A DNA stretch of 64,000 nucleotides. Source: DATBRC01 sp036560485. Lineage in GTDB: Bacteria; Pseudomonadota; Gammaproteobacteria; Burkholderiales; Burkholderiaceae_D. The position numbers and the translations under genes are program-made. The number at the start of each line of letters is the position of its first letter. Position 1 is the stretch's first letter. Positions 15,907-24,960 of the stretch are shown in pieces. The stretch lies in the NCBI GenBank assembly GCA_036560485.1, contig DATBRC010000023.1:6029-70028 (forward strand), in the 5' to 3' direction. Below the pieces are notes generated by a model. That model saw only the letters and a list, made by a program, of their open reading frames with translations. It searched no databases and had not been told where the DNA came from.

Positions 15907-16686
15907 ATGACAAGCATCTTGACTGAACGCGATGGCGACATCGCCACAGTCACTCTTAATAATCCAGGCAAACGCAACGCAATCAACGCCGCCATGTGGC
16001 AAGAACTCCATCAGGCGATGGATGCATTGCATGCGGACGAATCGTTACGGTGCATTGTCATACGTGGCGCCGGCGATGTGTTTGCCGCCGGCGGCGATAT
16101 CGAAGAGTTTTTCACGGAACGCGATACCTACGAACAAGCAATGCGCTACCACGGCGAGTGGGTTGCAAATGCCTTGCAAAGCATCGTCGATTGTCGCCAT
16201 CCGACGGTCGCATTGATACATGGCGCATGCATGGGCGGCGGGTTCGAGATAGCCGGTCAATGCGATTTGCGTATTGCCGGTGATACAGCCAAATTCGGGG
16301 TGCCGATTCAGCGCCTAGGTTTTAGCATGGCACACACGGAGTTGACAGGCTTGTTGGCACTGGCGGGTCCTGCGACAGCGCTGGAATTGTTGTTGGAGGG
16401 TCGTGTCCTGACAGCCGCCGAGGCGTATGAAAAAGGCTTGGTCACGCGCGTTGTCAGCGATGAAAAAGTCGATGAAGAAGCCTACGCCACCGCGCGCCGC
16501 ATTGCAGCTGGCGCACCGCTGGTGGCACGCACGCACAAGCAACTGGTGCGCCGTTTGATGCACGACGATCAGCCACTGACCGATGTGGAAATCAAGGCGA
16601 CTTTTTCCTATCTTGATAGCGCCGATTATCGCGAGGGACTTGCAGCATTTCTTGAAAAACGATCGCCGCGCTTCACGGGTTCCTGA
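15907..16686 (+). CDS. Enoyl-CoA hydratase/isomerase family protein
   Basis: A 259-residue crotonase-superfamily enzyme. The CoA-binding/oxyanion elements are visible: FAAGGDIEEF (about 59-68) and HGACMGGGFEIAGQCD (about 103-118), with a typical C-terminal helix (EGLAAFLEKRSPRF). The acidic catalytic position after the second motif is not clearly the canonical hydratase pair, so isomerase, hydrolase or decarboxylase activity is possible. It starts two bases after the regulator gene and is surely co-transcribed with it. The substrate may be linked to the adjacent propionyl/methylmalonyl pathway; for instance a methylmalonyl-CoA decarboxylase-like activity would be testable. Confidence 0.82.
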   Translation: MTSILTERDGDIATVTLNNPGKRNAINAAMWQELHQAMDALHADESLRCIVIRGAGDVFAAGGDIEEFFTERDTYEQAMRYHGEWVANALQSIVDCRHPTVALIHGACMGGGFEIAGQCDLRIAGDTAKFGVPIQRLGFSMAHTELTGLLALAGPATALELLLEGRVLTAAEAYEKGLVTRVVSDEKVDEEAYATARRIAAGAPLVARTHKQLVRRLMHDDQPLTDVEIKATFSYLDSADYREGLAAFLEKRSPRFTGS

Positions 16687-16732
16687 AAATCCAGTACAGG
16701 ACTTTTTTGCTGGCGATCGAAAGGCGCAAACA

Positions 16733-17137
16733 ATGTCCCATCACATTTTTACGTACGGTTCCTTGATGTTCCCGGAAGTTTGGAAACGTGTGGCGCGCGG
16801 GCAATACCATTCAGCAAATGCGACAGTCAGCGGTTATGCTCGATACGCAATTGTCGGTGAAACCTATCCGGCCATGATTGAGCAAGCGGGCGCATCGGTC
16901 CAAGGTGTCGTTTATTTTGATGTCGATGAACAGGATGTTGCAGTACTGGACGCCTTTGAAAGCGCTGATTATCGACGTGAATGTGTGCCGGCCAGAATTG
17001 GAGCGCACGAAGTGCGCGCAGTCGAAGCATATATTTATTTGGACGTGACGCGCGTATCGAACGCAAACTGGGAAACCGAAACATTTCAACTACAGCGCTT
17101 TTTAGACACCTATTGCCCAAAACCCTATCCAAAGTGA
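16733..17137 (+). CDS. Gamma-glutamylcyclotransferase-like (AIG2-like) protein
   Basis: A 134-residue single-domain protein with the family hallmark YGSLM at residues 8-12, which forms the substrate-binding loop of GGCT-like folds. The acidic region LDAFESADYRRE near residue 75 supplies the catalytic-Glu candidate. ATG 16733 is chosen with AAAGG upstream; the longer frame overlaps the preceding crotonase gene. Known relatives cleave gamma-glutamyl amines or gamma-glutamyl peptides. The substrate cannot be read from sequence. Confidence 0.82.
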   Translation: MSHHIFTYGSLMFPEVWKRVARGQYHSANATVSGYARYAIVGETYPAMIEQAGASVQGVVYFDVDEQDVAVLDAFESADYRRECVPARIGAHEVRAVEAYIYLDVTRVSNANWETETFQLQRFLDTYCPKPYPK

Positions 17138-17267
17138 ATAGACGGATGGTCCGGTAATATCTGTCAGGACCCAAAGATATTGCAGGAACGAATCGGTATA
17201 ATCAGGGGTCAATATTGCATTGAAGCGCGTGAAGTACGCAATATCCTACTCAATTTAATTAAAGCTC

Positions 17268-19001
17268 ATGCTCGTTCAACAAAAGCAACAAATCATCGAT
17301 CTATTCCAGACTGCCTTGACGCCCATCGTCGCAGGCGCAGACCTGAAGCCGACCGTCATCCTGGAGCGCCCGCGCGATCCATCGCATGGTGATGTCGCGT
17401 GCAACCTCGCTATGCAGATCGCCAAGCCGCTCAAAAAAAATCCGCGTGAATTGGCGCAAGCTTTGGTTGCCGCGGTAATGGCCAATCCTGCGCGGGCAAA
17501 TTTGATAGAGACGGTTGAGATAGCAGGCCCAGGATTTATCAACTTGCGTCTGACCGCAGCCGCCAAACAAGCGGTGGTCAAAGCGATATTGCGCGAGGCT
17601 GGGCAATACGGACAAAGCAAAACCGGTGCAGGAAAAAAAGTATTGATCGAATTTGTCTCCGCCAATCCGACCGGACCATTGCATGTCGGTCATGGACGGC
17701 AAGGCGCACTCGGTGATGCGATGTCGTCCTTGTTTGAAGCGCAAGGCTACGACGTCACGCGCGAGTTTTATTACAACGATGCAGGCGTACAGATCGCGAC
17801 GCTTGCGACATCGGTGCAAGCGCGTGCCAAAGGTTTGAAACCAGGGGATGCAGACTGGCCGGAGTCCGCATACAACGGCGATTACATCGGCGATATTGCC
17901 GCCGACTTCCTTGCAAAGAAAACAGTCGCAGCGAGCGATGGTGCGCCGGTAACTGCCAGCGGCGATGTGGATGATATCGAATCGATCCGTCAATTCGCTG
18001 TCGCCTATTTACGGCGCGAACAGGACCTGGACTTGCAAGCATTCGGCGTCAAGTTCGATAACTATTATCTGGAATCGTCGTTATACACCGACGGCAAAGT
18101 CACAGCGACAGTCGATGCATTGATCAAAGCCGGCAAGACTTATGAGCAAGAAGGCGCGCTCTGGTTGCGCACCACCGAGTATGGCGACGACAAAGATCGT
18201 GTAATGAAAAAATCGGATGGCACGTATACTTACTTCGTGCCGGACGTCGCTTATCACATCACCAAATGGCAACGCGGTTTCGGCAAGGTGATCAACGTAC
18301 AAGGCAGCGATCATCACGGCACCATTGCACGCGTGCGCGCTGGGTTGCAAGCGGTGGGCATGGGGATCCCGCAAGGTTATCCAGACTATGTATTGCACAA
18401 GATGGTCACTGTGATGAAGAACGGCGAGGAAGTGAAAATTTCCAAGCGTGCCGGATCGTATGTCACGTTGCGCGATTTGATTGAGTGGTCGGCAGGGGAT
18501 GTGAACAATGAAGACGGCTCGCGTGATTTGACGCGCGGTCGCGATGCTGTGCGTTTCTTCCTGATCTCGCGCAAGGCAGATACCGAATTTGTATTCGATG
18601 TCGATCTGGCATTGGCGCAGTCGGATGAAAACCCGGTGTACTACGTGCAATATGCTCATGCGCGGATTTGTTCCGTATTGGCGCAATGGAATGGCGACGA
18701 GGCAATTCTGGATTCGGTCGACTTATCTCCGCTGACAGCACCGCGTGAAGCATCGTTGCTCGCCGTGTTGGCAGAATATCCAGATGCATTGCAAAAGGCA
18801 TTAGAGGAACTTGGCCCGCATCAGGTCGCGTTTTACCTGCGTGATCTGGCGAGTGAGCTGCATAGCTATTACAATGCTGAACGCGTGTTGGTCGATGACG
18901 TGCCAACCAAAATGGCACGATTGGCGTTAATGTGTGCAACACGCCAGGTTTTGCGCAATGGTTTGGCGCTGATCGGCGTATCAGCCCCATCAAGAATGTA
19001 A
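17268..19001 (+). CDS. argS: Arginyl-tRNA synthetase
   Basis: A 577-residue class Ia aminoacyl-tRNA synthetase that charges tRNA-Arg. The N-terminal Add-1 domain spans about 1-110. The HIGH motif is seen as PTGPLHVGHGRQG near 138-150. The KMSKS equivalent is VKISKRAGSYVTLRD near 390. A DALR anticodon-binding domain ends the protein. It precedes a SPOR gene and a DsbA-like gene in the same orientation, an arrangement familiar in Burkholderiales (from memory). Assignment is firm. Confidence 0.97.
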   Translation: MLVQQKQQIIDLFQTALTPIVAGADLKPTVILERPRDPSHGDVACNLAMQIAKPLKKNPRELAQALVAAVMANPARANLIETVEIAGPGFINLRLTAAAKQAVVKAILREAGQYGQSKTGAGKKVLIEFVSANPTGPLHVGHGRQGALGDAMSSLFEAQGYDVTREFYYNDAGVQIATLATSVQARAKGLKPGDADWPESAYNGDYIGDIAADFLAKKTVAASDGAPVTASGDVDDIESIRQFAVAYLRREQDLDLQAFGVKFDNYYLESSLYTDGKVTATVDALIKAGKTYEQEGALWLRTTEYGDDKDRVMKKSDGTYTYFVPDVAYHITKWQRGFGKVINVQGSDHHGTIARVRAGLQAVGMGIPQGYPDYVLHKMVTVMKNGEEVKISKRAGSYVTLRDLIEWSAGDVNNEDGSRDLTRGRDAVRFFLISRKADTEFVFDVDLALAQSDENPVYYVQYAHARICSVLAQWNGDEAILDSVDLSPLTAPREASLLAVLAEYPDALQKALEELGPHQVAFYLRDLASELHSYYNAERVLVDDVPTKMARLALMCATRQVLRNGLALIGVSAPSRM

Positions 19002-19044
19002 TTATTCGCTGTTACAAATTATGCGATATGTAATAAGAGAGAAC

Positions 19045-19695
19045 ATGATTAACTATAAACACAGGCAAACGGGCGGTACTTTTCTTGGCATTATTATTGG
19101 ACTGATCGTCGGTTTGATGATTGCCGTCATCGTTGCATTGATGATCACAAAAACACCGGTGCCGTTTATTAATCGTACGGCAAAAGAAAAAACGCCTGAA
19201 CCAACGGCAAATCAAATGACCGACCCGAACAAGGCGTTGTACGGCAATAAGGATGCAGCAAAAGAAGCGGCCAAGGAATTCGCAAAAGAAGATGTGGCAC
19301 CTCAGCCAACTCAGCAGTCACCTGCAACGCCGGCATCCGACAACAAGACACCAGTGAAGGCTGACACGAAAGCACCGGTGATCGACAAATCAACGGCCGA
19401 CAAGCAGGCGGCAGACAAGCCGAAAGATGCGGTAGCCAAAACAGACAGTCTGGAAGATAAATGGACATACTACTTGCAAGCAGGCGCATTCCGCGATCAA
19501 GCCGAGGCGGAAAGCACAAAGGCAAAATTGGCGTTGCAAGGATTTGAAGCGCAGGTCAGTGAACGGCCCGCGGATAATGGTGTCTTGTATCGTGTGCGTG
19601 TCGGCCCGTTCAGCCAGATAGAAGCAATGAACAAAGTGCGTGGCAAAATGTCGGATAACGGCGTGGATGTTGCCGTCGTGCGTATGCCTAAATAA
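19045..19695 (+). CDS. SPOR-domain membrane protein (cell-division type)
   Basis: About 216 residues from ATG 19045. A short cytoplasmic start is followed by one membrane helix (about 10-34), a long Pro/Ala/Lys-rich linker, and a C-terminal SPOR domain of about 70 residues (WTYYLQAGAFRDQAEAESTK through RVRVGPF). SPOR domains bind denuded septal peptidoglycan, so the protein probably localises to division sites, like FtsN or DedD. It lies 43 bases after argS and 38 before the DsbA-like gene. The low-complexity linker is typical. Confidence 0.9.
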   Translation: MINYKHRQTGGTFLGIIIGLIVGLMIAVIVALMITKTPVPFINRTAKEKTPEPTANQMTDPNKALYGNKDAAKEAAKEFAKEDVAPQPTQQSPATPASDNKTPVKADTKAPVIDKSTADKQAADKPKDAVAKTDSLEDKWTYYLQAGAFRDQAEAESTKAKLALQGFEAQVSERPADNGVLYRVRVGPFSQIEAMNKVRGKMSDNGVDVAVVRMPK

Positions 19696-19733
19696 TGGAA
19701 GTGATTCATAACAACAGACCTTAAAGGACTGAT

Positions 19734-20396
19734 ATGCGTATTCATCAAAAAGTATTGGCAGTATTGAGTTTTTGTTTGGTTGCATGCACCGCAGGCGCAA
19801 CACCGGCCAATCCACAAAACGGAACCGACTATCGCACGCTGCCGCAAGCGCAACCGACCGAATCCGGAAAGAAAGTGGAAGTGACGGAATTCTTCTGGTA
19901 TTCCTGCCCGCATTGCAATGCGTTTGAGCCGGATCTGGAAGCCTGGGTAAAAAAACAAGGAGACAAGATCAACTTTAAACGCGTGCCTGTCATCTTCCGT
20001 CCGGAAATGATTCCGGAGCAGCACCTATACTACGCGTTGGAAGCGATGGGCAAATCGGAAGAGATGCAACCGAAAATTTTCCACGCAATCCATGTCGAAC
20101 ATAAACGGCTGGACAACCCGGACGCAATAGCCGATTTCGTTGCCAAACAAGGCATCGATAAGCAAAAATTTATGGCCTTGTATAACTCATTTGGCGTGGA
20201 AACCAAAGTCAAGCGGGCTGCACAATTGCAAGAGGCTTATAAGATAGATGGCGTGCCGACAGTTGCCATTGATGGCCGTTATCTGACGTCGCCTGGTATC
20301 GTCGGTGTCGGGATGGGTAATCAACCTGAGCCTGTTTTGCATAAAGCGGCACTTCAGGTAATGGATTGGCTGGTCGCCAACGCGAAGAAAAAATAA
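19734..20396 (+). CDS. dsbA: Thiol:disulfide interchange protein DsbA-like
   Basis: A 220-residue periplasmic thioredoxin-fold oxidase. The signal peptide ends near residue 20-22; the segment L-V-A-C could also act as a lipobox. The active site C58-P-H-C61 sits in FWYSCPHCNAFEP and is the canonical DsbA pair. The cis-proline region VDGVPTVAIDG follows near 180, and a helical insertion lies between. DsbA puts disulfides into exported proteins. A terminator hairpin follows about 50 bases after the stop. Confidence 0.9.
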   Translation: MRIHQKVLAVLSFCLVACTAGATPANPQNGTDYRTLPQAQPTESGKKVEVTEFFWYSCPHCNAFEPDLEAWVKKQGDKINFKRVPVIFRPEMIPEQHLYYALEAMGKSEEMQPKIFHAIHVEHKRLDNPDAIADFVAKQGIDKQKFMALYNSFGVETKVKRAAQLQEAYKIDGVPTVAIDGRYLTSPGIVGVGMGNQPEPVLHKAALQVMDWLVANAKKK

Positions 20397-20444
20397 TATA
20401 TCGAGAGTGCGATTCTTAAAGGCGCTCACTCTTGAATTTTAATG

Positions 20445-20477
20445 AAAGTCCGTTACTCGCAAGAGAGCGGACTTTTT
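20445..20477 (+). terminator. Rho-independent terminator after dsbA
   Basis: The stem AAAGTCCG (20445-20452) pairs with CGGACTTT (20468-20475) around a 15-base loop and is followed by a short T-run. It ends the argS-SPOR-dsbA unit. Confidence 0.65.
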
Positions 20478-20537
20478 CATTGGCTAATCAGATCAAAAGC
20501 CGACTATGTAGTGCTCTCGAATAAAGGTTCCAGAACA

Positions 20538-21332
20538 ATGAAACGTGTATTCATAACCGGTGCATCCAGCGGAATTGGCGCTGCTCTTGCCCGGCGTTAT
20601 GCTGAACAAGGCGCGATGTTGGGACTGGTCGCACGACGCCTGCAAGTGCTGGAACAATTGGTGGCGAGTTTGCCGCATCCGGAACGTCATCATGTGTATG
20701 CATTGGATGTGACCGATCATGCAGCACTGGCAACAGCTGCGTCAGATTTTATTGCCACCGCAGGCGGGGTCGATATCGTTATCGCCAGTGCCGGAATTTC
20801 GGCCGGGACATTAACCGAATATACGGAAGATGCGGTGGTATTCGAGCGAATCATCGCAACCAATGTGGTCGCGACCATGGCAACTTTCGCGCCATTCATC
20901 GCCACCTTGAAATCGCAAGCGTTAGCCGGTCAACGTACCGGCCGCCTGGTCGGGATAGGGAGTGTATCCGGCATTCGCGGTTTGCCGGGTGCGGAAGCGT
21001 ATAGTGCATCCAAGGCTGCGGTGATCAGTTATTGTGAATCGTTGCGCGTTGAATTGAGAGCGAGCGGGGTCAAGGTCGTCACTATCACACCCGGATATAT
21101 CGATACGCCGATGACGCAGGTCAATCACTATGCAATGCCATTCCTCATGCCTGCAGAAAAATTCGCTGCCGCCGCTGTAACGGCGATCGATGCGGGAACC
21201 AGTTACAAAGTCATCCCGTGGCAAATGGGATGGGTGGCCAAGTTGCTTCGCCTATTGCCGAACTGGCTCTATGATGCAGCGTTTGCGCGTGCGCCGCATA
21301 AAGCGCGCGCGGTTGATAAAACAACGACATGA
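20538..21332 (+). CDS. Short-chain dehydrogenase/reductase
   Basis: A 264-residue classical SDR. The NAD(P)-binding GASSGIG motif is at 8-14, the NAG-like motif is ASAGIS, the catalytic Ser is in GIGSVSG and the YxxxK pair is in AYSASKAAV. The start at ATG 20538 removes an upstream extension that overlaps the terminator. The gene overlaps the cobalamin-binding protein gene by four bases, implying translational coupling. The substrate is unknown. Confidence 0.86.
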   Translation: MKRVFITGASSGIGAALARRYAEQGAMLGLVARRLQVLEQLVASLPHPERHHVYALDVTDHAALATAASDFIATAGGVDIVIASAGISAGTLTEYTEDAVVFERIIATNVVATMATFAPFIATLKSQALAGQRTGRLVGIGSVSGIRGLPGAEAYSASKAAVISYCESLRVELRASGVKVVTITPGYIDTPMTQVNHYAMPFLMPAEKFAAAAVTAIDAGTSYKVIPWQMGWVAKLLRLLPNWLYDAAFARAPHKARAVDKTTT

Positions 21333-22144
21333 AGCTGACCGACGCAATTGGGCGCCAACATCAACCCGTCAACATCGGCACGGTAACGCCACGCATCGTA
21401 TCGCTGGTGCCATCAATCACCGAATTACTGTGCGATTTGGGTTTGCAGCATTGGCTGGTCGGGCGCACCGGTTTTTGTATTCATCCAAAGTCCATCGTCC
21501 AGACAATTCCAAAAGTGGGTGGCACCAAAGATGTCAATATCGAAAAAATCCGCAAGCTGGCGCCCACGCATTTGATCGTCAACATCGATGAAAATGAAAA
21601 GCCGACAGTAGATGTATTGGCACAATTCATTCCGCATATTGTTGTTACTCACCCACAAGCGCCTCGCGATAATCTGGCACTGTACCGTTTACTTGGAGGT
21701 ATTTTTTGTTCAGAACAAAAGGCGGAAGAGCTTTGTGCAGCTTTTGAAGAGGCATATCTTGCATTGCAACGGCGCCCCAAAAACGCGCCGCAGAACGTGC
21801 TGTATTGCATCTGGAAAGATCCGTGGATGACCGTTACTCGTGACACCTATATTGGCAACATGCTTGCAGAAATTGGATGGCAACAATGGGTGGATAGTAA
21901 AGGTGATGCAGTACTGCGACGCTATCCCATCTTCACTTGGTCGGAAGCGCTGCTGAATTCAATTGATTGTGTATTGCTCTCAAGCGAACCATATCGCTTT
22001 ACCGAAGAGCATGTCGATGCACTGGAAAAACAAATCGGCAAACCTGTGCGTTTGATCGATGGCGAGATGTTGTCTTGGTATGGCAGTCGCGCGATTCCGG
22101 GTTTGCGCTATCTACAGCAATTGATGAGCGAGCCGAATCACTGA
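21329..22144 (+). CDS. BtuF-like cobalamin-binding protein without signal peptide
   Basis: A 271-residue helical-backbone metal-receptor protein resembling BtuF, the binding protein of B12 ABC importers. The N-terminal lobe has RIVSLVPSITELLCDLGL and the middle has the typical EKIRKLAPTHLIV segment and a long connecting helix. No signal peptide is visible at the ATG overlapping the preceding gene, so the protein may be cytoplasmic. No BtuC or BtuD gene is adjacent. Given two B12 mutases in the window, a role in B12 handling is attractive but inferred. Confidence 0.75.
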   Translation: MKLTDAIGRQHQPVNIGTVTPRIVSLVPSITELLCDLGLQHWLVGRTGFCIHPKSIVQTIPKVGGTKDVNIEKIRKLAPTHLIVNIDENEKPTVDVLAQFIPHIVVTHPQAPRDNLALYRLLGGIFCSEQKAEELCAAFEEAYLALQRRPKNAPQNVLYCIWKDPWMTVTRDTYIGNMLAEIGWQQWVDSKGDAVLRRYPIFTWSEALLNSIDCVLLSSEPYRFTEEHVDALEKQIGKPVRLIDGEMLSWYGSRAIPGLRYLQQLMSEPNH

Positions 22145-22167
22145 CTGCAAGATGCTGTTAGACGCTC

Positions 22168-22590
22168 TTAGTCTTTGGTGTGATTTATTCGCACTAACAT
22201 CCGGATGATTTCACGTGCGATCATTTGATAGTGCTTATCCAAGCGATACAGATCGGAAAGCAGTTTGATATCTGCTGATTCAAATCGTTCTGTGCCATCG
22301 ATGGATTCCCCGGTCGCGGGCGCCTCATTGTTGAGGTTTTGCTCTCCACCGTAGCGCAGCCATTCGGCCGTTACCCCTAACCAATTCGCGAGAATGCGCA
22401 ATTTTTCTTGGGTGGGGATCGATTCTCCCACCAACCACTTGCGCACTGCATGTGGAGTGACATGGCCGCTGCTGTAACGAATATTAAATTCGCGTGCCAA
22501 CTGAGTTGGACTATCGGGAGAGTAATCGGCGTTTCGCAGGGCTTGACGGAAACGTTTACTGAAATTCTCTTGTTCACTAGATGAGTTCAT
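22168..22590 (-). CDS. XRE-type HTH transcriptional regulator
   Basis: A 140-residue protein with an N-terminal helix-turn-helix of the CI/XRE type (about 8-75; FSKRFRQALRNADYS through LGVTAEWLRYGGE). A C-terminal helical region without a peptidase motif follows. The ending AEWLRYG is typical of phage-derived repressor-like regulators in Burkholderiales. It is convergent with the cobalamin-binding gene and has a long upstream non-coding region. The target is unknown. Confidence 0.8.
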   Translation of the reverse strand: MNSSSEQENFSKRFRQALRNADYSPDSPTQLAREFNIRYSSGHVTPHAVRKWLVGESIPTQEKLRILANWLGVTAEWLRYGGEQNLNNEAPATGESIDGTERFESADIKLLSDLYRLDKHYQMIAREIIRMLVRINHTKD

Positions 22591-22946
22591 AACTGCGGAC
22601 TATTCCACGGAGCAACGTAACAGTCAGTCTCTAGAAAAAAGAAACTTACTGTGACAACAACTCTCAAAAAAAAATTCCGGTTAAGTGCGGCTACGTTTTT
22701 AGTAAATGCTGCAATTGTATGATCACAATCTGGAACGGTTAGTTTCGTTGCCACATTGATTTCGCAACATTTTACGAGCTGTATTTCCACTTGGCAGTGC
22801 ATTTAATACCTAGAGACATTGCCTGCTTCGAGATCCGGTACCTTGATGTAAATCATGATTCACAGCACTATACGCAACAATCTTGATTTACGTAATTAAA
22901 ACGCAGATCTAATTGTGAATTACCGATGGATTTTTACGGGAAAACT
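22591..22946. other. Non-coding region upstream of the XRE gene
   Basis: An AT-rich stretch with no gene. It should contain the XRE promoter. A perfect palindrome AATCATGATT (22851-22860) is present but no convincing operator array is seen. Confidence 0.5.
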
Positions 22947-23240
22947 TCAACGATTGGTCAGTGTTACACCAGTAATGACTAATGCGCCGCCAATGACCAT
23001 CGAAAGTAAAATCGGCTCATGCAGCAATAGCGCGCCAAACAGGATGCCGAATACGGGCACCAGATTATGAAAGGCAGCGGTTGATGACCATTGCACCGAT
23101 GAAGGCAATCATAATGCCTAACCACGTGCGTTTACTTAAGTGTGCCTTAAAAGGGTGGCTAAAGCGAGTGTAGTGATGATCGGTTTCAACGCGATAAACA
23201 GCGCGGATCATCCTGCGGGCATGTGTGCCAACACCGCAAA
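22947..23240 (-). pseudogene. Degraded EamA/DMT-family transporter
   Basis: Minus-strand frames encode recognisable EamA pieces in different frames: FFAVLAHMPAG, then a stop, SALFIALKPIITTLALATLL, LGIMIAFIGAMVI, and the C-terminal AAFHNLVPVFGILFGALLLHEP and MVIGGALVITGV ending at TGA 22947-22949. Several stops and at least two frame changes separate them. This is the C-terminal half of a drug/metabolite transporter in decay, adjoining the MBL-fold gene. Confidence 0.8.
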
Positions 23241-23245
23241 AAAGC

Positions 23246-24313
23246 TCAGGTGGCAATTTGGAAGCGAATGATGCCATCCGCGCAAATTTCGCGTCGAAGC
23301 TTGCCAGCAAACCATAGCTTGTGCAAATGCGCCAATGCCTCACCCATCGCAAAGGTCAGTTGATGCGCGTCCAACGGACGACGAAACATGATCGGCACGA
23401 TATCGGCGGCCGAGCAAGGATTGACGCATGCCTGCAGAACTTCAGTCAAGCGATCCTTGTGATGTGTACGCAACTGGCTGATCCGCTCGTGCAAGCCTCG
23501 GAATGGCTTGCCATGAGAAGGCAGCACCAGCGTATCGACAGGCAAATTGTTAAATTTGGCGAGGGAATCAAGATACAACTGGACCGGATTTGCTTCCGGT
23601 TCGACGGCAAACACCGACACGTTGGTGGAAATGCGCGGCAATACCATGTCGCCGGATATCAATACATTCAAGTCGGCGCAGTACAGCGATGCATGTTCCG
23701 GCGCATGACCAAAGCCGGTAATGACGCGCCAATCGTGATTGCCGATACGAATCGGCTGCTCGTCCTGGATGCGCGTGTAGGCGAGCGGGACGGACGGAAC
23801 CATTGATGGAAAATAGCTTTTGCGCGCTTGCAGTTTTTCCAGCATGGCCGGATCGGTCAAGCCGTGCCGCTGAAAATGCGGAAACATTGCAGTACCGTCG
23901 ACACCGGGCAGTGCCGCCGACATCATGCGCGCAAAACCATATTCGCCGGTAGTCATCCACAACGGCGCATGCCAGCGCGTGCATAACCAATCTGCCAGGC
24001 CGACGTGGTCAGGATGGCAATGCGTGGCAAGGACGCGCACAATCGGCAAGCCGCGCAATTGTGTCGCAAAAATGGCTTCCCAAGTTGTGCGCGTATCGTC
24101 GTTTGCAATGCCGCAATCGATGGCTGTCCAGCCGTGCGTTGGACCGGACTCGCCTTCGAAGATATCTTCCGCCAGCCACAAATTGATATGATTCAGCGCA
24201 AACGGCAATCCCATGCGCAGCCATAACAGGCCGGGTGCGATTTCATGCACAGAGCCGGCAACCGGCAGCGTGTCGCCGAAGGGATAGTCAAGACGGGATT
24301 CGAGATCATTCAT
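23246..24313 (-). CDS. Metallo-beta-lactamase-fold hydrolase
   Basis: A 355-residue hydrolase. The zinc motif HxHxDH is seen as THCHPDHVG near residue 97-103, further ligands are in GFGHAPEHASLY and LPSHGKPF. A C-terminal winged-helix-like region (about 280-350) is typical of the MBL-plus-wHTH subgroup (LACTB2-like). Relatives hydrolyse thioesters or nucleic acids. It diverges from liuR and so shares the regulatory region containing the LiuR-type palindrome; a thioesterase role in acyl-CoA metabolism is plausible but inferred. Confidence 0.85.
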   Translation of the reverse strand: MNDLESRLDYPFGDTLPVAGSVHEIAPGLLWLRMGLPFALNHINLWLAEDIFEGESGPTHGWTAIDCGIANDDTRTTWEAIFATQLRGLPIVRVLATHCHPDHVGLADWLCTRWHAPLWMTTGEYGFARMMSAALPGVDGTAMFPHFQRHGLTDPAMLEKLQARKSYFPSMVPSVPLAYTRIQDEQPIRIGNHDWRVITGFGHAPEHASLYCADLNVLISGDMVLPRISTNVSVFAVEPEANPVQLYLDSLAKFNNLPVDTLVLPSHGKPFRGLHERISQLRTHHKDRLTEVLQACVNPCSAADIVPIMFRRPLDAHQLTFAMGEALAHLHKLWFAGKLRREICADGIIRFQIAT

Positions 24314-24378
24314 GTGTTGCCACTTATGAAATAAGCCAGATATTCACTTTTCAGGCACAGACGCCTACAATGACGCAA

Positions 24379-24395
24379 TTGACGTTTACGTAAAC
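24379..24395. promoter_or_regulatory. LiuR-type operator before liuR
   Basis: TTGACGTTTACGTAAAC contains the perfect palindrome GTTTACGTAAAC (24384-24395). It matches the reported LiuR-family motif for branched-chain amino acid degradation genes and nearly duplicates the site at 45295-45315. TTGACG may double as the -35 of the liuR promoter. Confidence 0.75.
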
Positions 24396-24457
24396 TGCGA
24401 TTGTAAACATTATTCATTTTCCTTGTTGAGCAAGCAGCAAGCACCTAGAGCGCCATT

Positions 24458-24925
24458 ATGCCAACTTACACGATTACCGAATTAGCCAGCGAATTTGATA
24501 TCACGCCACGCGCGATTCGCTTTTATGAAGATCAAGGTCTGATCAGCCCGACACGCGAAGGCGCCGGCGGACGCATCCGCGTCTATACCGCGCGTGAGCG
24601 CACGCGCTTGAAACTCACTTTGCGTGGCAAGCGGCTCGGCCTCACACTGTCTGAAATCAAAAGCCTGGTCGACATGTATGAATCGCCCAAGGATTCGACA
24701 GCGCAAATGAAGCGCTTTCTCGCTGTCTTGTCGCGGCATCGGGAAGCGCTGGAACAGCAGCGCGAAGACATCGAAGTGATGCTGGCCGAGATCGCCGCAC
24801 ACGAGAAGGAATGTCATCGCGTGATTAACGGCAACGGCAGCGGCAAATCAAAATCGGCCGGCAAGTCGGCAATACAAAGCACAACAAAAAAATCGGCCTC
24901 GTCCAGAACAAAGCACGCGGATTGA
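24458..24925 (+). CDS. liuR: MerR-family regulator LiuR of leucine/isovalerate degradation
   Basis: A 155-residue MerR-type regulator. The HTH lies at residues 4-40 (YTITELASEFDITPRAIRFYEDQGLISP), followed by the wing and an antiparallel coiled coil (about 75-125), then a Lys/Ser-rich tail. It lacks the cysteine ligands of metal-sensing MerR members. Position directly before isovaleryl-CoA dehydrogenase and the palindrome upstream identify it as LiuR. It should control the liu genes and, through the second site, icmF. Confidence 0.88.
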   Translation: MPTYTITELASEFDITPRAIRFYEDQGLISPTREGAGGRIRVYTARERTRLKLTLRGKRLGLTLSEIKSLVDMYESPKDSTAQMKRFLAVLSRHREALEQQREDIEVMLAEIAAHEKECHRVINGNGSGKSKSAGKSAIQSTTKKSASSRTKHAD

Positions 24926-24960
24926 GACGTGCTGACACATAACCGGCAAAGGACAATATC

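Noticed and set aside
23065..23352. 95-aa ORF on the minus strand as a gene
   Set aside because: It mixes out-of-frame MBL sequence with an EamA remnant; only the pseudogene is supported.
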